Shown here one piece after another: positions 49,881-58,617 of a stretch of DNA of 64,000 bases. Within the stretch, counting starts at the first letter, position 1. Each line of letters begins with the position of its first letter. The translations under genes and the position numbers were made by a program. Under the pieces are notes generated by a model. It was not told the origin of the DNA. It saw only the letters and a list, made by a program, of their open reading frames with translations, and did no database searches. The DNA comes from Prevotella sp. P3-122 (GTDB lineage Bacteria; Bacteroidota; Bacteroidia; Bacteroidales; Bacteroidaceae), in NCBI RefSeq assembly GCF_002251365.1, contig NZ_NPJH01000079.1, positions 62,001 through 126,000 of the forward strand. The letters run 5' to 3'.

Positions 49881-52800
49881 TTATCTCCGCGCCCTCACTT
49901 CCTCGACGTATGCGCCAGGAGTCATGCCAAACTGCCGGGCAAAACACTTGGCGAAATAGCTTGGACTATTGAACCCTACCTTGTAGCATACCTCATTGAC
50001 GCGATACCGCTGTTGCGCCAGCAGCTCGGCAGCCTTCTTGAGCCTTATGACCTGTATCATCTCGTTGGGTGTGACGTTGGTGATGCTCTTCACCTTTGCG
50101 AACAGTCCGCTGCGGCTTATGCCGAGGTTGTCGGCAAGGAACGACACATTGAGTCCGGTGTTGTCGATATTGTCGAGTATGAGCTGGTTCATGCGGCTGA
50201 GCAACTCGTTGTCCAATGGCGACATGCTAATCTCGGGGATTTTCTCCTCGGGCTGCGACGTGAACTTGCGAAAGAGGCTCTGCCTCATGTCCACCATGTT
50301 GCGTATGCACGCCTGAAGGTATCTAAGCGAGAACGGCTTCTCAATGTAGGCGTCTGCCCCACACTGCATGGCCTCCACCTTGCTGTCGTCGTCGGTCTTG
50401 GCAGTGAGCAGCACGAAAGGTATATGGCTGAGGGCACGGTCGGAGCGTATCTTGCGGCAAAGCTCCGCGCCGTCCATCACGGGCATCATCCAGTCGGAGA
50501 CTATCATCGACACCATGGTGCCCCTAAGGAGATCAAGCGCCTCTGCGCCGTTGGATGCCGTATAGACAGCGTAGTGTGGCGAGAAGTTGGAGGAGAGGAA
50601 GCGCAGCATGTCGTCATCATCATCGACAAGGAGTACGGAGTCGGCCGATGGCTCCACCCTGACATTGGCGTCACTGGGTTCTGCTGTTCCACACTCCGCA
50701 AGAACATTGCCATGCGTGTTATGCTGACAGTCAGCCGCAGCCTCGCCCAACGAGCAGTCGACGGGGAGCGTGACGCTGAAGCAGGAACCCTTGCCCTCGG
50801 CTGATGACACCGTAACCTCACCATGATGTAGCTCAACGATGTTCTTCACGATAGACAGTCCGATGCCAGTGCCTGGCTTGTTGTCGCGCGCCTGATAGAA
50901 TGGGCTGAATATTTTCTGCTGCTCCTTGGGGCTGATGCCTATGCCGTTGTCGGATACCTCGATGACGAAGTGGGACCCGCCGGCACTGACGCGACATTCG
51001 AGAGAGACGTGGTTGCTCGTATACTTCAGGGCGTTGGTAAGCAGGTTGCTGACAATCTTGGTGATGCCCTCTCGGTCGACAATGGCGACAAAGCCCGCCT
51101 GCGGGACAACGACATCGAAGGTGATGCCACGCTGCTCCATGGACGGGGCAAATCGCTCAGCGACAGCCTCAACCAATTCGGCAATGTCGTGCTGGCCATA
51201 GTGGAGTTCCAGTCCCTGCTGCTGCACCTTGTTGAAATCGAGAAGCTGGTTGACGAGCTCAAGGAGCCGGTGGGCGTTGCGGTCAATCATCTCCAGTGCA
51301 TCGTTCCTGGCCACCTTCCGCATGTATGCCTCAAGTGGTCCGATGATGAGCGACACGGGGGTGCGTATCTCGTGGGCTATCATGGTGAAGAAGCGCAGCC
51401 TGAGCTCACGCTCCTCAATCTCTCTCTTCTGGCTCATGCGCCGCAGCTCCCGGGCATGCTGACGCTCGGCCTTGCGCAGGCGGTACTGCATCACCATATA
51501 TATAATGGCGCAAAGGAGGAGGAAATAGAATATACGGGCTGGCCACGACCACCAGAAGGGCGGATGGACAACAATGCGCAGACATGCCTCGTGGGGACTC
51601 CACAGGCCGTCGTTATTGGTGGCCTTAACACGGAAGACATACTCGCCTGCAGGGATGTTGGTATAGGTGGCCTTGTGCTGCGCGCCAACGTAAATCCAGT
51701 CGGCATCGAAGCCCTCGAGCATGTAGGCATACTGGTTCTTCGCGGGTGAGCAATAGCTCAGGGCGGCAAAGCTGAGGCTGAACATGGTATCGTCATGGCC
51801 GAGGTCGAGCTGGGGAATTGCCGACAGCGAGAGCGGCAGCTTGTCGCTGCCCACGGGGACAACCTTGTTCATAATTTCCAGAGAGGTGATGTAGACAGGC
51901 GGCATGACCTTGTTGGACTTTATCTGGTAGGGCATGAAACTGTCGAAGCCACGTACGGAACCGAAGTATATGCGGCCATCGGATGCGAGCAGGCAGGAGC
52001 TGGGCTGATACTGCTCGCCCACCAGACCGTCGTGGCGGGTGAAAGCCTGGACGCCATCATCGGGAGAGTAGCGGAGGATGCCCTTGTCTGACGACATCCA
52101 GAGCACGCCCTGACTTTCAACGATGGCCGCCACGCCGCGCATGTCGGTACTGATGTCGAGAAGCCGGAACGTCTTGGTGGACGACTCATATACGCAGGCT
52201 CCGGCAGCGGTGCCTAATAGTACACGGCCGTCGGCATCTATGCAGATGCTGTTAATCTGTTCGGACGGCAACGCACCCTTTCCCTTGCCGCTGACAAAGT
52301 GATGCCACTTGCGACCCGACAGCGAGTAGGTCCAAAGACCATCGCCCTGAGAACAGAACCACACGTTGCCCTGACGGTCCTCATCGATGTCGATGACAAG
52401 CCCACGCATGTCGTGACCAAGATTGCGAACGCCCATAGCCTGCACGCCATCGAGGGTGCCTATCCAAAGGTTGCCGCGGCTGTCGCGGAACATGGAATAG
52501 ACGCTGCGCGGAGCTTCCTTGCAGGGAGTACATACCCCGGAGGCTATGTCGAGGGTATAAAGTCCATCGGAATAGGTGCCTATCCACAACTTTCCGTCCT
52601 CGACGTATAGCGAGTGGACGTTGAGTGAGGAGAGCTGACTGCGTGAGGGGAAGTCGAGGAATGTTCCCAACGAGGGCGAATAGCAGCTAAGGCCTCCATC
52701 ATCAGAGGCTACCCAGATGTTGCCGCGGGAGTCCTCACAGAAACGGGAGATAACGGTGCCGGAGAGTCCAAGGGTACGGTCAGCTGCATTTGTGAAGGAC

Positions 52801-53819
52801 ATGAAACGGCCACCGAGGGGCGAGATGTAATGCACTCCCTCATAGAAGGTGCCCATCCATATGCCTCCCTCGTTGTCCTTTACAATGGAATAGACGAAGT
52901 TGGGCGAGCGTTTCTTGCCAGTTACCGGTGCCAGCGATGAGGTGAGAGGGTTGAAAGCCAACAGGCCGGCGTCACAGCCTACGAGTATGCAGTCGGGCGA
53001 CTGCTCGTAGAGGGCGTGGATGTGAAGGGCGTCTGCCGCACCGGGCAATGGGGCGGCCATCTCTCCGTTGGGCTTCAGCTCTACTATGCCATGCTCCCAC
53101 GTGCCGAGCCAGCGTCGCCCGTCACGAGTCTGGAGCATGGCCAAGGAACGGGCGGCAGAGGCCGGCGCCTGCATGCCATGACGCACAAACCTGTGGTGGG
53201 CCTTGTCGAAGCGCCACAGCGGCTCGCTGCCGCTATCGGCGAGCAGCCACACGCTGTTGTCATTGTCAGCATATACGGCACCCAGTCTAAGTTTTCCACC
53301 TCCGATATCGTAACGGCGGCTCTGCCCTGTGCGCAGGCTATAGGAATAGGCCGCACCTTGTCGGGATGCCACCCACACCACGCTGTCGTGGTCAATGGTA
53401 AGCGACACCACATGCTGCCGGGCAGGAACATTGGCCGACGAGGGAAGGATTATAGGGGTGAAGGCGCCTGTGGAGAAGCTGAAGGAATAAAGGCCACGGA
53501 GCGTGCCCACAACAAGGCTGTCGCCAACGACGAGAAGAGAGGACACACACTGGTCCTCACCAATGGCAGGATTGCTGAACAGCCGGAAACCAACACCATC
53601 GTAGCGGCACAGGCCATTGTCCGTACCCATCCAGATGAAGCCACGCCGGTCCTGTACGATATGGCGGACGGTATTGGAGGCCAGCCCGTCGTTGATGGTG
53701 ATGTTACGGAACAGGGTGCCGGAAGCTGCTGAAGCAAGTGTCCCGGATAGCAGAAGGAGCTGAAGGAGCAATGTGCGCAAGTGACCAGTGGCGGCCATGT
53801 GTGTGTGGGTATGCGTCAT
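49881..53819 (-). CDS. Hybrid two-component system regulator (propeller sensor, kinase, receiver, AraC)
   Basis: 1312 residues. A signal peptide (to about residue 32) is followed by periplasmic beta-propeller repeats (about 40-690), a Y_Y_Y domain (about 690-755) and one membrane helix (about 763-785). A histidine kinase has phospho-acceptor H816 in HEIRTPVS and an ATPase with SDNGIGIS and GTGIGLSIVKN. The receiver has D1109 in SDWMMPVMDG, and an AraC-type DNA-binding domain covers the last 110 residues. All catalytic residues look intact. Such sensors bind glycan breakdown products and activate the adjacent uptake operon. It is last in this operon, 27 bp after the metalloprotease gene. ATG at 53798 is also possible. 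Confidence 0.95.
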   Translation of the reverse strand: MTHTHTHMAATGHLRTLLLQLLLLSGTLASAASGTLFRNITINDGLASNTVRHIVQDRRGFIWMGTDNGLCRYDGVGFRLFSNPAIGEDQCVSSLLVVGDSLVVGTLRGLYSFSFSTGAFTPIILPSSANVPARQHVVSLTIDHDSVVWVASRQGAAYSYSLRTGQSRRYDIGGGKLRLGAVYADNDNSVWLLADSGSEPLWRFDKAHHRFVRHGMQAPASAARSLAMLQTRDGRRWLGTWEHGIVELKPNGEMAAPLPGAADALHIHALYEQSPDCILVGCDAGLLAFNPLTSSLAPVTGKKRSPNFVYSIVKDNEGGIWMGTFYEGVHYISPLGGRFMSFTNAADRTLGLSGTVISRFCEDSRGNIWVASDDGGLSCYSPSLGTFLDFPSRSQLSSLNVHSLYVEDGKLWIGTYSDGLYTLDIASGVCTPCKEAPRSVYSMFRDSRGNLWIGTLDGVQAMGVRNLGHDMRGLVIDIDEDRQGNVWFCSQGDGLWTYSLSGRKWHHFVSGKGKGALPSEQINSICIDADGRVLLGTAAGACVYESSTKTFRLLDISTDMRGVAAIVESQGVLWMSSDKGILRYSPDDGVQAFTRHDGLVGEQYQPSSCLLASDGRIYFGSVRGFDSFMPYQIKSNKVMPPVYITSLEIMNKVVPVGSDKLPLSLSAIPQLDLGHDDTMFSLSFAALSYCSPAKNQYAYMLEGFDADWIYVGAQHKATYTNIPAGEYVFRVKATNNDGLWSPHEACLRIVVHPPFWWSWPARIFYFLLLCAIIYMVMQYRLRKAERQHARELRRMSQKREIEERELRLRFFTMIAHEIRTPVSLIIGPLEAYMRKVARNDALEMIDRNAHRLLELVNQLLDFNKVQQQGLELHYGQHDIAELVEAVAERFAPSMEQRGITFDVVVPQAGFVAIVDREGITKIVSNLLTNALKYTSNHVSLECRVSAGGSHFVIEVSDNGIGISPKEQQKIFSPFYQARDNKPGTGIGLSIVKNIVELHHGEVTVSSAEGKGSCFSVTLPVDCSLGEAAADCQHNTHGNVLAECGTAEPSDANVRVEPSADSVLLVDDDDDMLRFLSSNFSPHYAVYTASNGAEALDLLRGTMVSMIVSDWMMPVMDGAELCRKIRSDRALSHIPFVLLTAKTDDDSKVEAMQCGADAYIEKPFSLRYLQACIRNMVDMRQSLFRKFTSQPEEKIPEISMSPLDNELLSRMNQLILDNIDNTGLNVSFLADNLGISRSGLFAKVKSITNVTPNEMIQVIRLKKAAELLAQQRYRVNEVCYKVGFNSPSYFAKCFARQFGMTPGAYVEEVRARR

Positions 53820-53846
53820 GGATATAGGAGGTAGGTATGAGGGGAA

Positions 53847-55118
53847 TTAATCGCGGGGATTCAGTATTTCTGCTCCAGAGAGCTTGAACGTATACGGATA
53901 ACTGGCGTTGTTCTCCGGATGACGGTAGTCGAGCTTGGTGTGGGCGGCGGGAGCGCCAGTGACAAGAAGGTACAGCGCCTTTAGCTGCTTATCCTTGGGC
54001 AGTGCCATCTTGGGCTTGCCATCGGTAACGAGAGTGCCATAATATGATTTGCCGTCGGTGTCAACGGCAACAAAACCGCTGACAAGTCCCTGCCCCCGAA
54101 GTGTAGCGGAAACCTTGCGCTTGCATCTCTCCGTATCGAGACGTATGGCATTGAAGCCATAATCCTCTGGCAGCATGCCTGGTGCGGGGGCATACCACCC
54201 CTTAGGCGCTGATGCCTCGACCGGCGTGGAGAAGGTGCAGGCATAGGGGCGCGTCTCCTTGCGGGCATGAGTGAAGTCGAAGTTGAGTAGACGCTGATAG
54301 CATTGTGCCATCTCCATGCAGAACTGCTGCTGCGACAGCCCATACAGCCGCTGATAGGTAAGAACGGGGTCCTCATCCTTGCGTCCCTGACGGAACAGCT
54401 CGCCTATGGATGGAAGGCCGCGAAGCTCTGCCCAATACTCAAGGACATATGGAGAATGGTAGATGTTGTCGAGGTGCAGGAATGCCTTGTGAGTGAGATT
54501 GCGGAAAGCCTCGAAGTGATAGTACTCGTCTTTTATCCAGTCGGGGTTCACTTGCCACAACATCCACTGGCTTGCCATCTCGTAAAAGCCACTGCCTCCC
54601 CATGCGTCGCCTACGGAGTCGGCGGGTATCTGCAGCTGGAAGCTGTGGCCAAGCTCATGCGCAAGGCAGTTGAGCTTGCGGTCCTGTATACGGTTGGGCG
54701 CCACCCACAGTGCACCAATGAAATTGTCGTAAGTGCCTCCGTAGGCCGTACCCTCAAGGCTGTAGTGCAGCATGACCATCATCTTGTAACGGTCGGCCTT
54801 GCTGCCGGGAAGGGTGAAACGGAGCGTATCGCGGAAATAGCGGTAGAAATGCTGCACGCGCGACTTAAGGTTAGGCAAGTCCACACGCATATCGTGGCCA
54901 TCAAGCTGCGGAGCATGGGCAAGGTCATCGCCAAATCCTTTCTCCCAAAAGAACACGAGGTCGTCGGTTTGGGCAGAACGTTGCCAACACCACCGCGAGG
55001 CTGTGTCGTTGAGATCATAAATGCGCAGGGAGTCTGGCAGGAAGACTGCCTTCTGTGCCCGGGCAGGCTGGGCAAAGGCCAAGAGGAAGGCTAAAAGCAC
55101 AAAGGTGAATGATGTCAT
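53847..55118 (-). CDS. DUF6055-family putative secreted zinc metalloprotease
   Basis: 423 residues. The signal peptide (1-21) ends QPARAQ. The zinc motif HELGH is at 154-158 (HExxH), with E180 in GFYEMASQW as a possible third ligand 21 residues later, a gluzincin-like spacing. Both halves of the motif are complete, so the enzyme could be active. A C-terminal beta-rich domain (about 290-420) may bind substrate. The DUF6055 label is from memory of such proteins; no substrate is known. The gene sits between the CotH gene and the hybrid regulator. Confidence 0.72.
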   Translation of the reverse strand: MTSFTFVLLAFLLAFAQPARAQKAVFLPDSLRIYDLNDTASRWCWQRSAQTDDLVFFWEKGFGDDLAHAPQLDGHDMRVDLPNLKSRVQHFYRYFRDTLRFTLPGSKADRYKMMVMLHYSLEGTAYGGTYDNFIGALWVAPNRIQDRKLNCLAHELGHSFQLQIPADSVGDAWGGSGFYEMASQWMLWQVNPDWIKDEYYHFEAFRNLTHKAFLHLDNIYHSPYVLEYWAELRGLPSIGELFRQGRKDEDPVLTYQRLYGLSQQQFCMEMAQCYQRLLNFDFTHARKETRPYACTFSTPVEASAPKGWYAPAPGMLPEDYGFNAIRLDTERCKRKVSATLRGQGLVSGFVAVDTDGKSYYGTLVTDGKPKMALPKDKQLKALYLLVTGAPAAHTKLDYRHPENNASYPYTFKLSGAEILNPRD

Positions 55119-55201
55119 GGTAGGGTTGTTGTTTAATGTTATTCAAGTCTCGCATGAGGAGTCAAAAGACAATAGTAAAAGTCAGGCTTAAACATACGTC
55201 A

Positions 55202-55240
55202 TTTATCTCCCTTTATCTCCTTTTATCTTCTTTTATCTTC
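55202..55240. repeat. Simple repeat TTTATCTCC/TTTATCTTC
   Basis: Four tandem units of about 10 bp between the metalloprotease and CotH genes. No promoter was recognised in this 142-bp gap. Confidence 0.6.
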
Positions 55241-55260
55241 AAATAATCGGGGGCATGGTA

Positions 55261-56712
55261 TCATTTACCGTCGGGGTATTCCTGGACGACCTTGTCCATG
55301 AACGTCACCCTATTGGTGAGCCATGTCTTCATACGTTCAGTCTCGGTATCAGGGTCCTTGCCTATCGGCCAACGGCTGATGTCTCTCTGCATGGCCTCAC
55401 GGAAGCCATCGGCGTAGCGCATGATCTCTGGCCAGAACTCTGACATTATGCGATCCTTCATCATGCGCCAGCGCATGCGCACGGCATTGACAAAGGAACG
55501 GCTATGCCACATATCGGTGAAGAAGGAGTTGACGTATGAATAGTTGCTGATGTGGTTGGCAGGGTCGGTACCCAGCACTGTTTCCTTGTAGCTGGCAAAG
55601 AAGTCGTGCCCAGTATACATATTGGCCCACTCGAAATCGAAGCCGGCATCGAAGTCCCATACAGGTCCGGCATGCCACCGTGTCTCGGCAGAGTCACGAT
55701 AGAGGTATATGCTGCGGGGTGCCGCTATCTCGACATTATATACGAAAGCCTGGATGAGCAGGTAGTCGATGAACTCGAAGGCTGCCGCATTGGCATAGAA
55801 GGAGCGCCAGTCGTGACTCTTGATGGCATTCTCAAGCGCAGAGAACTGGTACTGGATGTACTGCAAGTCCTGTGTGGTAGGGTCCGAGGGACTCTTTACG
55901 CAGACAGGAAGCTTGTAGACAAGTGACCAGAAATTGTCAGTGGCATCGGGTGAGAGCTCTGGGCCATCGTCGGCATCAAGGGAGAGGAGTATGCCGCCAT
56001 CCTCGTTGATATCCACACGGCTATTGGCAACCTCTATCTGCTCAGTGAGCTGATATAGCCCCAGGAAGTCGCCGTTGAGCGTCAGCTCCACATAACGCGA
56101 GTGGTTGGTAAAGGGCAGCCCCACCCCACTTGCCATAGTGAAGGCAAAAGTGTTCATGAGGTCGGTGGCGTCACGGTAGTTGGCCAGCAACACCCAGTCC
56201 TTGTTCTTTGGCAGTCCGAGCATGGGCTGCTTCTTGTCGAACTTCAGGCGGTAGGGCTTCTTGTCGTACCACAGCCACGAGGAGTTGCCACGGCCACGGA
56301 TGCGGGCTGTAGCAGTGAGGTTCCATTGCGGGCAGTCGGATGTTACCTTGACAGTACAGTTGACATAGTCGGTCTTCTCCTTGCCAACGACCGGCGCACC
56401 ACCCTCTGTGGTTATCTCGATGGTGGCCACCTTATATTTATAGGCAGCGGGATTGAAGAGATAAAACTGGCCAGCGGTGACATCGCCTGCAACAAGCGAG
56501 TCCAAGGGATGCTCACCGACAGCACCGTCGGGATGGTACATGCGCAACGACGGCATACCATCGGAGGTGACAAACTCTACGGAGTCATAATCAGCCAATG
56601 GTATGGCAGCGACACCGAGCGAAGGATTGTCATGCTGAAACCAGAGCGTGTCCTGAGAGCGAGCAGGCAGGAAAGCCAGACAGAAGGCAAGAAGTATGAG
56701 GCAACGTATCAT
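55261..56712 (-). CDS. CotH-kinase-family exported protein
   Basis: 483 residues from ATG at 56712 (MIRCLILLAFCLAFLPARSQ, a clear signal peptide); the frame opens 13 codons earlier. A beta-sandwich N-terminal part contains TARIRGRGNSSWLWYDKKPY, and the kinase-like part contains KPYRLKFDKKQPMLGL, NYRDATDLMNT, GLYQLTEQIEVANSRVD and WDFDAGFDF. The last holds the metal-binding DFD. CotH proteins are atypical protein kinases, known from spore coats and secreted proteins. It lies directly after susD, so its target may be at the cell surface. Confidence 0.88.
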   Translation of the reverse strand: MIRCLILLAFCLAFLPARSQDTLWFQHDNPSLGVAAIPLADYDSVEFVTSDGMPSLRMYHPDGAVGEHPLDSLVAGDVTAGQFYLFNPAAYKYKVATIEITTEGGAPVVGKEKTDYVNCTVKVTSDCPQWNLTATARIRGRGNSSWLWYDKKPYRLKFDKKQPMLGLPKNKDWVLLANYRDATDLMNTFAFTMASGVGLPFTNHSRYVELTLNGDFLGLYQLTEQIEVANSRVDINEDGGILLSLDADDGPELSPDATDNFWSLVYKLPVCVKSPSDPTTQDLQYIQYQFSALENAIKSHDWRSFYANAAAFEFIDYLLIQAFVYNVEIAAPRSIYLYRDSAETRWHAGPVWDFDAGFDFEWANMYTGHDFFASYKETVLGTDPANHISNYSYVNSFFTDMWHSRSFVNAVRMRWRMMKDRIMSEFWPEIMRYADGFREAMQRDISRWPIGKDPDTETERMKTWLTNRVTFMDKVVQEYPDGK

Positions 56713-56730
56713 GGTAGTATTTTCGGAAGA

Positions 56731-56763
56731 AGGCCTCACCCACCACCTCACGACGGGGGAGGG
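56731..56763. repeat. C/G-rich hairpin repeat, copy 5
   Basis: GGCCTCACCCACCACCTCAC then GACGGGGGAGGG, between the susD stop and the CotH start. Similar to copy 3. Confidence 0.45.
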
Positions 56764-56822
56764 AAAGCGGGCAAGGCCTTTGGTTATGCTATGATTATCA
56801 GATTACGGTTGGCAGCAGGACG

Positions 56823-58613
56823 TTAATAGCCCAGGCCAATCTTGTCATTCCAGTTGAGATACCAGTTGCGGGTATCTGTGAGGTCACAACGAATGGCCGC
56901 CCTCATCACTCCGACATTCTCTGCTCCCTTGCGCTGGTAAACCTTGTCGGCAAGGTAGGACGGGTCGTTGCGGCGAAGAGCCACACGCATGAGGTCGTAG
57001 AAACGGTAGCCCTCGAAGGCGAACTCCAGTGCCTCCTCCTGCATTATGAGGTCCTCGACCTTCTCTATCTGGTAGTTGAGGCGCACGGCCGGGTCTGTCT
57101 CCAGAGTGTCGTCGGGCATCTCGTAATACTCGTTCACGTCGGTACGGCCGCTGCCACGGGAGTGTATTCCCATGGTGTTCTCGTCGGCATCGTAATCAGA
57201 GAGCAGTACATACTTGAGGTTGGGGAAGTCGAACTGCCTTATCCACGCCTCCGACTCAGGATAGTAGGGTAAAACGTGCTCCTCGATGACGCTGTTGTTA
57301 AGACCGCGCTTGAGTATCTGGAAAGCGAAACGCGGATAGCCGGCACGGTTGAGCGCCTCGGCAAGGCGCAGATAAACCATAGTGCGGCGATAGATATGGA
57401 CATTGCGCGAAGAGTACTTAACCAATGAGGAAAAGTCTGTTATGATCTTTCCGTCGGACATAAATGTAAGTCCTGTAGCTGGCGAATTCCAGACGGAAAA
57501 TAGCCTGAGATCACCTGTCCTGAGGTACTGAAGTCCCTCAGGAGCGTAGACGACTTTCTTTGCAGGGTAGCTGACATCGCAATATTTCTGCGCTGCGGAA
57601 ATCTCTATTATGCGCTGTGACGGCTGAGCAGACACCTTGTAGTTGTTGTCGCTGCTTGAATTAAAGATGTTGCGCAACTCGCTGTAGTTGCCCTCAGAGG
57701 GTATGGAGTCGCCGGGTATCATGGTAATCAGCTCGCCATTCTGGCTCATGCTCTCGCTCATGAACATATTAGCTGACCACGAGTCATTTGTCATCTGCCA
57801 GTTAGAGCCGACATTGTACCATCTGGAGCAGTTTATCGAGGTGGGATAGGCAGACTCAGCCCCATTGCGTGTGCTCAGATACTTATAGTAAGCCACGGCG
57901 GCCTCCTTGTAGTGGCCAGCCCAAAGGTTCAGGTCGCCAAGCAGGATGTAGATGGGGAAATAGAACAGCTTAGAGTCGGTATTGCGGATTTCACCATAGT
58001 TGGGTGTCTCGATATCTGCGTAGGGCGCGATGTCGGCTATGAGATAGTCGCAAACCTCACGGATGTCCTTGGTGGCATGGTCGCGGTCAGCCTCCTCCTT
58101 GGAGAGTATCGGCTCGGTTACGAACGGCACACGGCCATAGTTGATGACTAACTGCAGGTAGGTCCACGCACGGAAAGCCTTCACGGCTGCATACTCCCGC
58201 ATGAAGATATACTCGTTGCGGTTGTTCTTCAATGCCGTATCGACCTTGGCGATGAAGTAGTTGCAGTTGTTGATGACGGCATAGTAGTCGCGGGGGGAAT
58301 TGTAGACATTGCTGTCGCCAATCTGAAAGAGCGCAATGTCGCGGAGGTCAGACGGCGTAGTGCTGTTGATGTCCATGAGGTCGCCACGCAGCTCACCCAG
58401 CAGGATTGTCCTGTCGGAGAGGTTCTGTAGCTTGTCAAGGATGCCAGTGACGGAATAGATGGTGTCGGTGGCATTGCCGAGATGCCCCTTGTCGGCATAT
58501 ATTACCTGTTCTGAGTCCTGGTCAAAGAAGTCACCGCATGATGTCACGGCGAACATCAGTGAGCCCAGAATGAGCGAGGGGGCTATAATAGATTTCAATT
58601 TCATAATAGACAA
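56823..58613 (-). CDS. SusD/RagB-family surface lipoprotein
   Basis: 596 residues; the substrate-binding partner that caps the SusC transporter. The signal ends at the lipobox FAVTSC, so the protein is lipid-anchored. The N-terminal half has TPR-like helices (YVFMREYAAVKAFRAW-type region, here EYIFMREYAAVKAFRAWTY). The C-terminal SusD domain has YRRTMVYLRLAEALNRAGYP and EFAFEGYRFYDLMRVALRRN. The start could also be the internal ATG three codons later (58604). It begins 4 bp after the susC stop. Confidence 0.96.
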   Translation of the reverse strand: MSIMKLKSIIAPSLILGSLMFAVTSCGDFFDQDSEQVIYADKGHLGNATDTIYSVTGILDKLQNLSDRTILLGELRGDLMDINSTTPSDLRDIALFQIGDSNVYNSPRDYYAVINNCNYFIAKVDTALKNNRNEYIFMREYAAVKAFRAWTYLQLVINYGRVPFVTEPILSKEEADRDHATKDIREVCDYLIADIAPYADIETPNYGEIRNTDSKLFYFPIYILLGDLNLWAGHYKEAAVAYYKYLSTRNGAESAYPTSINCSRWYNVGSNWQMTNDSWSANMFMSESMSQNGELITMIPGDSIPSEGNYSELRNIFNSSSDNNYKVSAQPSQRIIEISAAQKYCDVSYPAKKVVYAPEGLQYLRTGDLRLFSVWNSPATGLTFMSDGKIITDFSSLVKYSSRNVHIYRRTMVYLRLAEALNRAGYPRFAFQILKRGLNNSVIEEHVLPYYPESEAWIRQFDFPNLKYVLLSDYDADENTMGIHSRGSGRTDVNEYYEMPDDTLETDPAVRLNYQIEKVEDLIMQEEALEFAFEGYRFYDLMRVALRRNDPSYLADKVYQRKGAENVGVMRAAIRCDLTDTRNWYLNWNDKIGLGY

Positions 58614-58617
58614 TAGT

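Noticed and set aside
54303..55094. 263-codon open frame antisense to the DUF6055 gene
   Set aside because: No domain pattern, and the minus-strand gene has signal peptide and zinc motif.
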